From the NCBI GenBank assembly GCA_964577205.1, contig CAZNYG010000039.1, positions 1-19,318 on the forward strand: 19,318 bases of DNA, written 5' to 3'. Shown here one piece after another: positions 1 to 7,400 of the stretch. Both the position numbers and the translations under genes were made by a program. Position 1 is the stretch's first letter. The number at the start of each line of letters is the position of its first letter. The notes below the pieces were generated by a model. It saw nothing but the letters and a program-made list of their open reading frames with translations. It was not told the origin of the DNA and did no database searches. The DNA comes from CAZNYG01 sp964577205 (GTDB taxonomy: Bacteria > Elusimicrobiota > Endomicrobiia > Endomicrobiales > CAIRNS01).

Positions 1-502
1 GGTAAAGCAGTCCGACGCCGATCATCGGAAGACCCATGTCGCTGGCGGATTTCATATGGTCGCCCGCGAGTATGCCGAGCCCGCCTGAATAGATCGGAAG
101 GCTTTCATGGATGCCGAATTCCGTGGAGAAATAGGCTATGCGCGAATCCTTGTGCTCCGGGAACTCGTTTGAATACCAGGTCTGAAGGTCCATGTAGCGG
201 TTCAATTCGTGCTGAATATGTTCAAGATGGGTCAGGAAACTGTCATCCTGTGAAAGTTCGACCAGGCGGTCCTGGCTTATCGCACCGAGAAGACGTATGG
301 GATTGTGATAGTATTTTTCCCACATGTCGCGGTCAATGCGGCGGAACAGTTCGATAGCTTCGCTGTTCCACATCCACCACAGGTTATAGGCAATGTCAAG
401 AATGGGTTTCAGGTTTTCGGGTAAAGACGGGACAACGACGTACTGGCGGGCGTTCTTGAGAAGATGCTTTTCTTCGTTCAGATTGAAAAGGTCCTTGTTC
501 AT
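1..502 (-). CDS. glgP: Glycogen/alpha-glucan phosphorylase, N-terminal part (cut by window edge)
   Basis: This enzyme removes glucose units from glycogen or maltodextrin with phosphate, giving glucose-1-phosphate in the cytoplasm. About 167 codons are visible, reading from the ATG at 500-502 off the left edge. The start MNKDLFNLNEEKHLL is followed by an N-terminal segment with NLWWMWNSEAIELF, typical of the DUF3417 region of the short (TIGR02094-type) alpha-glucan phosphorylases. Then come AYFSTEFGIHESLPIYSGGL and GILAGDHMKSASDMGLPMIG, the well-conserved glucan-binding and core motifs. AGGAGC lies about 5-10 nt before the ATG (503-512), supporting the start. The pyridoxal-phosphate lysine region lies outside the window. 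It is the last minus-strand gene in view, with its own candidate promoter near 650. The assignment is based on remembered family motifs. Confidence 0.93.
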   Translation of the reverse strand, partial: MNKDLFNLNEEKHLLKNARQYVVVPSLPENLKPILDIAYNLWWMWNSEAIELFRRIDRDMWEKYYHNPIRLLGAISQDRLVELSQDDSFLTHLEHIQHELNRYMDLQTWYSNEFPEHKDSRIAYFSTEFGIHESLPIYSGGLGILAGDHMKSASDMGLPMIGVGLLY

Positions 503-648
503 TCAGGGCTCCTTAATTTCAGAGAACGGCGGACTGATGCCGTTCAATGAAAATAAATGCTTCGCAATAACGGCGAAAAACAGGCTAATAGGATATTTTT
601 AAAGTCAACGGTGATCCGCCTTTAAAGCGCGGTTTCGGCCTGATCATG

Positions 649-677
649 ATTATATAAAAAAAAGAGCACTAAATCAT
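649..677 (-). promoter_or_regulatory. Candidate sigma70 promoter for glgP
   Basis: On the minus strand a perfect TATAAT -10 box (649-654) sits 17 nt from a weak -35 (ATGATT, 672-677, 3 of 6 consensus bases). Transcription would begin near 642 and give a leader of about 140 nt before glgP. The T-rich spacer could help weak -35 recognition. The region 503-737 otherwise holds no gene that I can support. Confidence 0.4.
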
Positions 678-737
678 CAGGTTTCATTTACGGGAGAAAA
701 GAAGGAAAGGCAGGTATGGAGGCTTTGAAAAATCATA

Positions 738-809
738 AGCGGGCGATGGGGCTTGAACCCACGACCTACTCGTTGGCAACGAGTCGTTCTACCGCTGAAC
801 TACGCCCGC
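738..809 (-). tRNA. tRNA-Gly (anticodon GCC)
   Basis: The minus strand folds as a full cloverleaf. The acceptor GCGGGCG pairs with CGCCCGC. The D arm GTTC/GAAC closes, the anticodon stem ACTCG/CGAGT holds the loop TTGCCAA (anticodon GCC, glycine), and the T arm is GTGGG-TTCAAGC-CCCAT. The discriminator base is U, as expected for tRNA-Gly. The 3' CCA is not encoded (TAT follows), so CCA must be added by nucleotidyltransferase. It follows tRNA-Leu by 19 nt and is probably co-transcribed with it and secG. Confidence 0.96.
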
Positions 810-828
810 TTCACTGCTGCAAAATATC

Positions 829-913
829 TGGTGCTGGGGGCGGGACTTGAACCCGCATCCCTTTCGAGACACGCCCCTCAAACGTGCGCGTATGCCAATT
901 CCGCCACCCCAGC
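829..913 (-). tRNA. tRNA-Leu (anticodon GAG), CCA encoded
   Basis: The minus strand shows acceptor GCTGGGG/CCCCAGC and D arm GCG/CGC. The anticodon stem CACGT/GCGTG (one T-G pair) holds loop TTGAGGG, giving anticodon GAG. A long class II variable arm with stem CTC/GGG follows, then T arm GCGGG-TTCAAGT-CCCGC, discriminator A and a genomically encoded CCA (829-831). GAG reads CUC/CUU leucine codons. It starts 23 nt after the secG stop, so both are probably on one transcript and need processing by RNase P. Confidence 0.96.
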
Positions 914-936
914 ATCCCGTTGCGCCGCAGGCCGGA

Positions 937-1233
937 TCACTTCACCGGAGACGGTGGCTCAACCGGAATATAAGGTATCTGATTAGTCACAGAACGCATT
1001 CCGATGCGCGATGTCATGACCGTCAACAACAGCGATGTCAGCATGAACATTATTGCCATGACGACAGTGACTTTCTTTATAAAAGCCATGCCTGAAGGCG
1101 CGCTGAAAAGCTGATCTGATCCGCCGCCGCCGAAAAGGCCGGCTATGCCGGATCCTTTTCCCGCCTGCAGAAGAACTATGAGGATCAGGCCGACACAAAC
1201 TATGATATGTACCACTAAAAGGAAAATATACAT
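937..1233 (-). CDS. secG: Preprotein translocase subunit SecG
   Basis: SecG is the small inner-membrane subunit of the SecYEG channel and speeds protein export. The 98-residue product has two membrane segments, about residues 3-21 (FLLVVHIIVCVGLILIVLL) and 52-73. Between them is the hallmark cytoplasmic loop LLQAGKGSGIAGLFGGGGSD. Length and motif are typical. A short charged/proline-rich tail follows (PYIPVEPPSPVK). The start is firm because homologues begin just before this first helix. No Shine-Dalgarno sequence precedes the ATG; instead a promoter -10 box ends 7 nt upstream, suggesting a leaderless mRNA. The gene follows pgk by 48 nt and precedes two tRNA genes. Confidence 0.95.
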   Translation of the reverse strand: MYIFLLVVHIIVCVGLILIVLLQAGKGSGIAGLFGGGGSDQLFSAPSGMAFIKKVTVVMAIMFMLTSLLLTVMTSRIGMRSVTNQIPYIPVEPPSPVK

Positions 1234-1240
1234 TTGAATA

Positions 1241-1269
1241 ATTATACCACACTCTCGTTAAAATTGCAA
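1241..1269 (-). promoter_or_regulatory. Strong sigma70 promoter of secG (probably leaderless)
   Basis: On the minus strand, TTGCAA (-35, 1264-1269; 4 of 6 consensus) is followed by exactly 17 nt and then TATAAT (-10, 1241-1246; perfect), with an extended -10 TG at the correct place (TGGTATAAT). Only seven bases (TATTCAA) separate the -10 box from the secG ATG, so the predicted start of transcription is at or within a base of the A of ATG. This allows secG and the two tRNAs to be expressed separately from gap-pgk. Confidence 0.75.
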
Positions 1270-1281
1270 GCTTTTCGACGC

Positions 1282-2496
1282 TCACTTGTCCGGCAGCGCC
1301 GCGATGCCGGGGAGTTCTTTTCCTTCGAGGAACTCGAGAGACGCGCCGCCGCCCGTAGATATATGGGTGATCTTCTTATCGACGCCCGCTTTCTTGACCG
1401 CCGCGACGGAGTCGCCGCCGCCGACGACCGATATGGCACCTTTTTCCGTTGATTGCGCGACCAGCCTGGCCAGTTCGACCGTTCCCTTGGAGAACTGCTC
1501 TATTTCAAATACTCCGAGCGGCCCGTTCCATACGATCGTTCTCGATTCCTTTACGACCGGCGCGATGCGCTGCATCGTCATGGGGCCTACGTCGACGCCG
1601 ATAAACCCGGCGGGTATCTCGGCCTCGTCCGTTTCCCTGATCGTGGCGCCGTCGGCGACCTTCTTGTTGGCGAAATCGATCTTGTCGACGATCACATGGT
1701 CCATCGGAATGAACAGGCGGATCTTCTTTTCCTGCGCTTTCCGGTAAAGCTCTTTGGCCACGTCGATCTTGTCGGCTTCAACGAGAGAATTTCCCGTCTC
1801 GATGCCTTCCGCTTTAAGGAAAGTGTAAGCCATAGCCCCGCCGATTATAAGGGAGTCCACTTTGTCCAGGAGGTTTTCAATGACATCAATTTTGTCGGAT
1901 ACTTTCGCTCCGCCCAGGATGGCAAGGAACGGACGCTGCGGTTTGTTCAACGCTTCGCCGAGGAACTTCAGTTCCTTTTCAACGAGGGATCCGGCACCGG
2001 CGTCTTTAAGATATTTAACTATACCCGCCGTAGAGGCATGGGCGCGGTGGACCGTGCCGAACGCGTCCTGGACGAATGCCTGGCCGAGAGAAGCGAGCTG
2101 CCTGGCGAAAGCGTCGTCGTTCTTCTCTTCTTCAGGGTGGAAACGGAGGTTTTCAAGAAGAAGTATCTGCCCGGGCTTAAGCTCTTCGGCCATTTTTTTG
2201 ACTTCAGGGCCGACACAGTCCGGCGCGAAAAGCACTTCCCTGCCAAGCAGTTCACCCAGCCGTCCGGCCGCCGGTTTAAGGCTCATGGCCGGGACGGCCT
2301 TCCCTTTGGGCCTGCCGAGATGCGACATCAGTATTATCGCGGCATTCTGCTCCAGAAGATACTCTACGGTAGGAAGCGAGGCGACGATACGTTTGTCGTT
2401 GGTAATGGCCTGTTTTTCATCCAGCGGTACGTTATAATCGACGCGGACCATGACTTTTTTGCCCGCGAGGTTCATATCTTTCAACGTTCTTTTCAT
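1282..2496 (-). CDS. pgk: Phosphoglycerate kinase
   Basis: This cytoplasmic glycolytic enzyme transfers the phosphate of 1,3-bisphosphoglycerate to ADP. The 404-residue protein is of normal bacterial length. Visible motifs are VRVDYNVPL near the N-terminus (signature), ILMSHLGRPKG (3-phosphoglycerate binding), the hinge and nucleotide region NGPLGVFE, and GGGDSVAAVKKAG followed by HISTGGGASLEFLEGKELPG at the C-terminal nucleotide-binding end. The start is the ATG at 2494-2496, preceded at 8 nt by GGAGG. The frame is open 21 codons further upstream, but that stretch is translated intergenic hairpin. It lies 82 nt after gap, the previous step of the pathway, and 48 nt before secG. Confidence 0.97.
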   Translation of the reverse strand: MKRTLKDMNLAGKKVMVRVDYNVPLDEKQAITNDKRIVASLPTVEYLLEQNAAIILMSHLGRPKGKAVPAMSLKPAAGRLGELLGREVLFAPDCVGPEVKKMAEELKPGQILLLENLRFHPEEEKNDDAFARQLASLGQAFVQDAFGTVHRAHASTAGIVKYLKDAGAGSLVEKELKFLGEALNKPQRPFLAILGGAKVSDKIDVIENLLDKVDSLIIGGAMAYTFLKAEGIETGNSLVEADKIDVAKELYRKAQEKKIRLFIPMDHVIVDKIDFANKKVADGATIRETDEAEIPAGFIGVDVGPMTMQRIAPVVKESRTIVWNGPLGVFEIEQFSKGTVELARLVAQSTEKGAISVVGGGDSVAAVKKAGVDKKITHISTGGGASLEFLEGKELPGIAALPDK

Positions 2497-2524
2497 AGTA
2501 TTCGCCTCCAGGAGAACGGGAAAA

Positions 2525-2562
2525 GTCATGCCTGCATGACGATGCCGCCATACAGGCATGAC
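2525..2562 (-). terminator. Hairpin between gap and pgk (attenuator or REP-like element)
   Basis: A perfect 10-bp inverted repeat, GTCATGCCTG (2525-2534) and CAGGCATGAC (2553-2562), encloses 18 nt that contain a further GCAT/ATGC pairing. On the minus strand the stem is followed directly by TTTT, so it could act as a weak intrinsic terminator that lowers pgk output relative to gap. Its form also resembles the small dispersed palindromes found between genes in many bacteria. Confidence 0.5.
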
Positions 2563-2578
2563 CCGTTATCCCGCTGAA

Positions 2579-3628
2579 TTACATTTTTGAGGAAATGAAC
2601 CTGACAAGGTCAACGACACGGTTGGAATAACCCCATTCGTTGTCGTACCAGGAAAGGACTTTGACGAAATTGCCCTGAATGACCTTGGTGCTCTTCGCGT
2701 CAAGGAACGAGCTCAGCGGGCAATGGTTGAAATCGATGGACACAAGCGGGTCTTCCGTGTATCCGAGGATCCCTTTGAGCTTGCCTTCGGAGGCCGCTTT
2801 CATTGCCGCGTTGATCTCTTCAACGGTCGCAGGCTTTCCGAGAGTTACTGTGAGGTCAACGACCGACACGTTGGGGGTCGGAACGCGGATGGCGAAGCCG
2901 TCAAGCTTCCCTTTAAGCTCGGGGATGACAAGGGAGATCGCTTTTGCCGCTCCGGTAGATGTCGGTATCATGGAAAGCGCGGCGGCGCGGGCGCGGCGAA
3001 GGTCTGAATGCGCCATATCCTGGATGCGCTGATCGTTCGTGTAGGCGTGAATAGTGGTCATGAGGCCTTTTTCAATTCCCCAGTTGTCCTGAAGTACCTT
3101 GGCTACCGGCGCGAGGCAGTTCGTGGTGCAGGAAGCGTTTGAAATAACATTGTGATTTTCGGGATCATAGTTGTTCTCGTTCAAGCCAAGAACGATCGTG
3201 ATGTCTTCGCCTTCGGCCGGAGCGGAAATGATGACCTTTTTGGCTCCACCTTTAGTGATATGGTTCTCGGCGCCTTTAACTTCTTTCCCCTTCTTATTGA
3301 CGCCGTCTTTTTTGACCGTGAAAAGGCCGGTCGATTCAACGACTACTTCGACGCCCAGGTCTTTCCAGGGAAGTTCGCCCGGATCTCTCTTTTTAAGTAC
3401 TTTAATGGCCTTTCCGTTGACCGAGATCTCATCTTCCGCGGTGGCTTTGACATCGCCGGGGAACTGGCCGTGGACCGAGTCATATTTCAAAAGATGCGCG
3501 TTGGTTTTGGCATCGAAAAGGTCGTTAACCGCGACCAGCTCGATGTTCTTGTCGTTTCTTTCCAGTATTGCGCGCGCGACTAAACGCCCGATCCTGCCGA
3601 AACCGTTAATGCCCACTTTCACTGTCAT
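2579..3628 (-). CDS. gap: Glyceraldehyde-3-phosphate dehydrogenase, type I
   Basis: The enzyme oxidises glyceraldehyde-3-phosphate to 1,3-bisphosphoglycerate with NAD and phosphate. The 349-residue product opens with the Rossmann motif INGFGRIGRLVARAI. AVNDLFD carries the Asp (about residue 36) that usually means NAD preference. The catalytic site NASCTTNCLAP places the active cysteine at about residue 167, and TIHAYTNDQ carries the conserved histidine region. RVPTPNVSVVDL and WYDNEWGYSNRV complete the family signature. The protein is somewhat longer than the usual 330-335 residues, apparently through a Lys/Gly-rich insertion near 107-120 (DGVNKKGKEVKG). GAGGAGG precedes the ATG. It is the first gene of the gap-pgk(-secG) run and has a clear promoter. 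Confidence 0.97.
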   Translation of the reverse strand: MTVKVGINGFGRIGRLVARAILERNDKNIELVAVNDLFDAKTNAHLLKYDSVHGQFPGDVKATAEDEISVNGKAIKVLKKRDPGELPWKDLGVEVVVESTGLFTVKKDGVNKKGKEVKGAENHITKGGAKKVIISAPAEGEDITIVLGLNENNYDPENHNVISNASCTTNCLAPVAKVLQDNWGIEKGLMTTIHAYTNDQRIQDMAHSDLRRARAAALSMIPTSTGAAKAISLVIPELKGKLDGFAIRVPTPNVSVVDLTVTLGKPATVEEINAAMKAASEGKLKGILGYTEDPLVSIDFNHCPLSSFLDAKSTKVIQGNFVKVLSWYDNEWGYSNRVVDLVRFISSKM

Positions 3629-3684
3629 AGTACACTCCTCCTCGTTTATTTACAGATCGCTTTTGCGACTGAATTCACCATGAA

Positions 3685-3713
3685 ATGGTATAAAAAAATT
3701 AACTTTCTGTCAA
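3685..3713 (-). promoter_or_regulatory. sigma70 promoter of gap-pgk
   Basis: On the minus strand, a perfect -35 TTGACA (3708-3713) is followed by 17 nt and TACCAT (-10, 3685-3690; 4 of 6 consensus). Predicted transcription start is near 3678, leaving a 5' leader of roughly 50 nt that contains the strong gap ribosome-binding site. The -35 box directly abuts the 13-bp inverted repeat 3714-3747. Confidence 0.7.
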
Positions 3714-3747
3714 ATCGGCGATTTCCCGGCATCAGGAAATCGCCGAT
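3714..3747 (-). terminator. 13-bp perfect hairpin downstream of comF
   Basis: ATCGGCGATTTCC (3714-3726) and its exact reverse complement (3735-3747) enclose 8 nt. It lies 18 nt after the comF stop on the minus strand, so it is a likely terminator of the sprA-like/comF transcript. The U-run immediately after is short (TTTG), with a longer T tract only about 12 nt later, so termination may be partial. The same repeat touches the -35 box of the gap promoter and could alternatively be a binding site. Confidence 0.55.
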
Positions 3748-3765
3748 CAGGAACGGCAAAAAAAA

Positions 3766-4482
3766 TTAATCTCTCGCGACAGTGAGGCCGAATACTTTTT
3801 CCGCGCCGGCGCGGCGGAGGGCCGCGGCGCAGTATGAAAGGGTCGCACCGGTAGTGCAGATATCATCGACAAGAAGAATAGTGCGATTTTTCAAATCAAT
3901 ATGCTTATTCGATGAAAATACGTTTTTCAGGTTTTCGTATCTTTCCTCGCGGTTCAGATGGAACTGGGGGCGGCTGTACGCGGTCCGCCGCAAGGCATGG
4001 GCTATGACCGGTTTCCCCAGGTGAGCGGACAGCACGCGCGCGAGAAGCTCCGCCTGATTATAGCCACGGAAAAGACGGCGAAGCGGATGGAGCGGCACAG
4101 GGACTATCGCGTCGCATTCCCGCAAGAGCTTATGGTGGATCTCATATCCGGCTGTCAAAAGCCTGCCGAGGAAACGGTCGAGGAAATCCCGGTTCCCGTA
4201 TTTGAACCTTTTGAGCAGATCGCGCGAAAGCCCTTCATACGCGACGCATGACCGGATAGCGGTTATATGCCGGGGAGGGCGGGCGCGGCAGTTGAAGCAG
4301 GACGCGCCTCCGTCCGGCAGCGGCACGCCGCAATGGACGCAGACAAGCCCGGCCATGAGAGGTATGCTCTCAACGCACGCGGAGCATACCCGGAAGCGGT
4401 CCTCGGGCGGTAACGTCACGCCGCAGCCGGAGCAGGTCACCGGAAAGAAAAAGCCCGCGACTCGGGCAGGGATTGATATCAT
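3766..4482 (-). CDS. comF: ComF family phosphoribosyltransferase-like protein
   Basis: ComF-family proteins are cytoplasmic and linked to DNA uptake or handling of imported single-stranded DNA; their exact reaction is unsettled. The 238-residue protein begins with a zinc-ribbon region of four CxxC pairs: CSGC (17-20), CSAC (33-36), CVHC (48-51) and CFNC (62-65). It ends with a type I phosphoribosyltransferase domain with AIVPVPLHPLRRLFRGYNQA and the PRPP-binding loop ILLVDDICTTGATLSYCAAAL near residue 205. Length is normal for the family. It begins 11 nt after the stop of the sprA-like gene and has no clear Shine-Dalgarno sequence, so it may be translated by coupling to that gene. No other competence genes are in view. 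Confidence 0.92.
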   Translation of the reverse strand: MISIPARVAGFFFPVTCSGCGVTLPPEDRFRVCSACVESIPLMAGLVCVHCGVPLPDGGASCFNCRARPPRHITAIRSCVAYEGLSRDLLKRFKYGNRDFLDRFLGRLLTAGYEIHHKLLRECDAIVPVPLHPLRRLFRGYNQAELLARVLSAHLGKPVIAHALRRTAYSRPQFHLNREERYENLKNVFSSNKHIDLKNRTILLVDDICTTGATLSYCAAALRRAGAEKVFGLTVARD

Positions 4483-4493
4483 AACAGGAACGG

Positions 4494-7400
4494 TCAGAAC
4501 TGTATCGTCAGACGGCTGCTGGCCTCGATGGTGGTATAGTTCTCGTTGGGGTTATCCTTATACTGGAACCGCTCCCAGGCGAGTCCCATGGACAGACGGA
4601 AATTCTGCGAGACTTCATATTCGCCCGTAGAGCTGAGCCCGTAATTCGTGTTGTTGTCCCGTTCGACGTTCAGGCTGGAACGGTGAGCGACGTACTTGAC
4701 CGTCGAATTGAAAATGAAACGGTTGGTCAGAGGCAGCGTCCTGCGCGTGAAGGGCAGCGGCAATCCGCGTGGGAACGACATATCGGCGTTCGCCTGTCCC
4801 GTGTATGAGTCGGTGAACAGCTGGCTGGACAGTTTGCCCAGGGCGTCCCTGTGCCAGTCCTGGCTGTTCTCGTAACGAAGACTGAACCGCCACGGCCCGC
4901 GGGTGAATCCGCCCGAGGTCGACCAGGCAAAGCTTTCCCCCTGGCCTGAAATGCGGCCCAGTATCAGGTCGCGGTCTTCATTGCTGGCCCTGGTGACCGC
5001 GAAGTTGATATCGTACTTCCTGATGAACATAAAGCGCCAGTCAGCTCCGTAAGATCTGCTCTCGCTGAATGAAACTGCCGCGGTTTCGACGGTCTTTCTC
5101 TGATGGCGCAGGTTAAGCTGGGTATCGGATACCCACTGTTCAAGGCCTGCTATGGTTTCCCACCGGCTCATGCCCAGTATCAGGTCCGGCCAGACCCGGG
5201 TATAGACATCGCGCTGGGTCCCAGTGATGTATGAGTGTTCGTCACTGCCCGTGTAGGTGAAGTTGGCGGTCAGTGTCTTGAGCGCGGCGAGGCGGCCCGG
5301 CAGCGCAAGCGCCTCAAGAGGATTATATCGGCCGGCGACGCGGATATCATCTTTCTGGACGATGGATTTAACGGTATACAATTCCGTAGTGCCGGAGGTA
5401 AGCGGTTTCAAATTATTGCCGCGTATCCAGAGCCGGTCCGCGGACGCGCCGACGGCGCTGAAACTGCTTTCGACGTTGTCGTACGAATCGGAGTCCTGGA
5501 TGCGGTAGGATGAAGTGAAGTTCAATGACTGGAGGGAACGGGCCGAGGTCACGTCCCTGACCTGGAAATTCCACGTCACTTCGCCGTTGCTGCTGCGTTC
5601 GATGAATTTTGTTTCCGATGGATATTTTATGCTCCCGATCTGCGTGCTCATCGTGAGGTTGTAGTTCTCCCTGGTGTTGATGCTGTAGTTCAATGTCGGC
5701 TGCATCCAGTTGAATATCTTCAGGGAAGAGTTGGCGGAAACATCCTGGTTAAGGGATTTTGGATATTCGATCGCGGGAGCGAAATCGCGGTTCTTTTCCC
5801 GGATCCTGCTGACGTTGTAGGCCGGAGAGAAGTTGAATCCCTGCCAGGGGGTAAAGGGCGTCTTCATGCCCCAGGATTCAGTTATTTCGAGGGTGTGGTA
5901 GTCCTTGATCTGCAGGTACTCGTTGGCCGCCGCCGGGTCGAGGAAAGCGTTCGAATCAATGATCCGGGTGGAAGGGTACACGCGGAAGTAGGAATTGGAC
6001 AGGCTGTAGTTCGCCTGAACTGCCGTCGGAAGCAGGGCGAACCGGAGCGGGTTCTGATAATCCATCGTCCCGGTCATCGTTTCACGGTCTTCGAGCCGCC
6101 GGATCTGCTGGGAATCGGTAATCCCGCGTGTGTACTGGCCGCTGAAATTCGGCAGGTATCCCCTGAGGCTGAGGCTGGTGCCGAACGATCCCTGGTAGGT
6201 GGTGACGCGGCCTTCATCGTAGATGGAAAGAAGGTCGTTCTGGTTCTGCACGACTGACGGTGTGACCGTCCTGGTGCGGTTGAGTTTCGCGTTGAATGGA
6301 ACAAGAGTGATCCCTACGAGATCCAGGCCGCGGAAATCCACGTAGCCGTTGTCTTCGAGGTAATCGCGGTTATAGACGCCCGCGGAAAAAGTCTGGAAGT
6401 CGCGTCCGATCTCTTTTCTTCCCATGCCGAAGGCCAGAGCGCCGAACCTGCCCATGCCCGGGAGCGTAAAGTCGGCGTTGGCCCGCCATGCCGTTCCCGT
6501 CTTGGCTCTCGCTTCTGTCACGTGGATCTCGTTGACCCAGATCTCGCGGTCGCGGTCGGATGGCGTCATGGCCCCGCCGTTAGCGTAGACGCCTACCTTG
6601 ATCTGGCTGATGTTCTGAAGTGATGGCGCGCCCACGATGGCGGTCACCGCGCCGTTCCCTCCCCCTTCTATTACCCAGTGGTCCGCCCGGGCTGACTGGC
6701 CCGCCTGCCTTATGCTAATGATGCTCCATGCCCTGTTGATGAGATCCTGCGTGATGGGTATCCTGTATTCGTAATAATTCGCGTCGCTGCCGCCGGCCTG
6801 GATGAAGAAAGTGTCGCCGGCCGTCAATGGATCGCAGTGGAGGAAGAGCCTGAGATTGTTGTAATTGGACAGATCGTACGCCCTGCCGGTATATACCAGT
6901 TTCGCGCCGGCACGCGCATTTTCCGTTGAGCTCAGTACTCGGTACTTTATCGACAGCGCCTGTTCGCGTTTGCGCGCGCGGTCTTCGTCGTCCCCCTCGT
7001 CGCCGTACAGGCTCTGATAGTCCGGATTGGTACCCAGAGGCGAGTATCCCGGAGTCTCGTTGTTGACAGCGGAGATCGTGACCGTCGTTATGCCGACGCT
7101 CGCCACATCCGGATCCCAGCGGTTCCCAGTCGTCGACAGGCTCGCGACCGAGACCCTTCCGACCAGCCTGCTTCGGGCTGATTCGGCGGGGTTCGCGCTC
7201 AGCGTCAGACGGACCTGGCGGATATATTTCCATTCTTCCGCGTTCGTTATGTTCAGCGGGATCTTGAGCAGTTTCCAGCCGTTCCAGTCCACGAACGTAT
7301 GCGGGTTGCCTTCCGCGTCAAACGCGGTCCTGCCGTCCGAAGGGCCGTACGCTCCCGGGGTGTTGTCGAACGTGTCGAGGATCCCGTTGCCGTTCAGATC

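Noticed and set aside
2497..2559. 21-residue N-terminal extension of pgk
   Set aside because: It is translated from the intergenic hairpin, has no ribosome-binding site at its ATG, and the internal ATG has GGAGG at 8 nt and the expected family start.
1453..2577. 374-codon plus-strand open frame across pgk
   Set aside because: It lies wholly antisense to phosphoglycerate kinase, whose motifs are unmistakable; its translation is a low-complexity shadow of the real frame.
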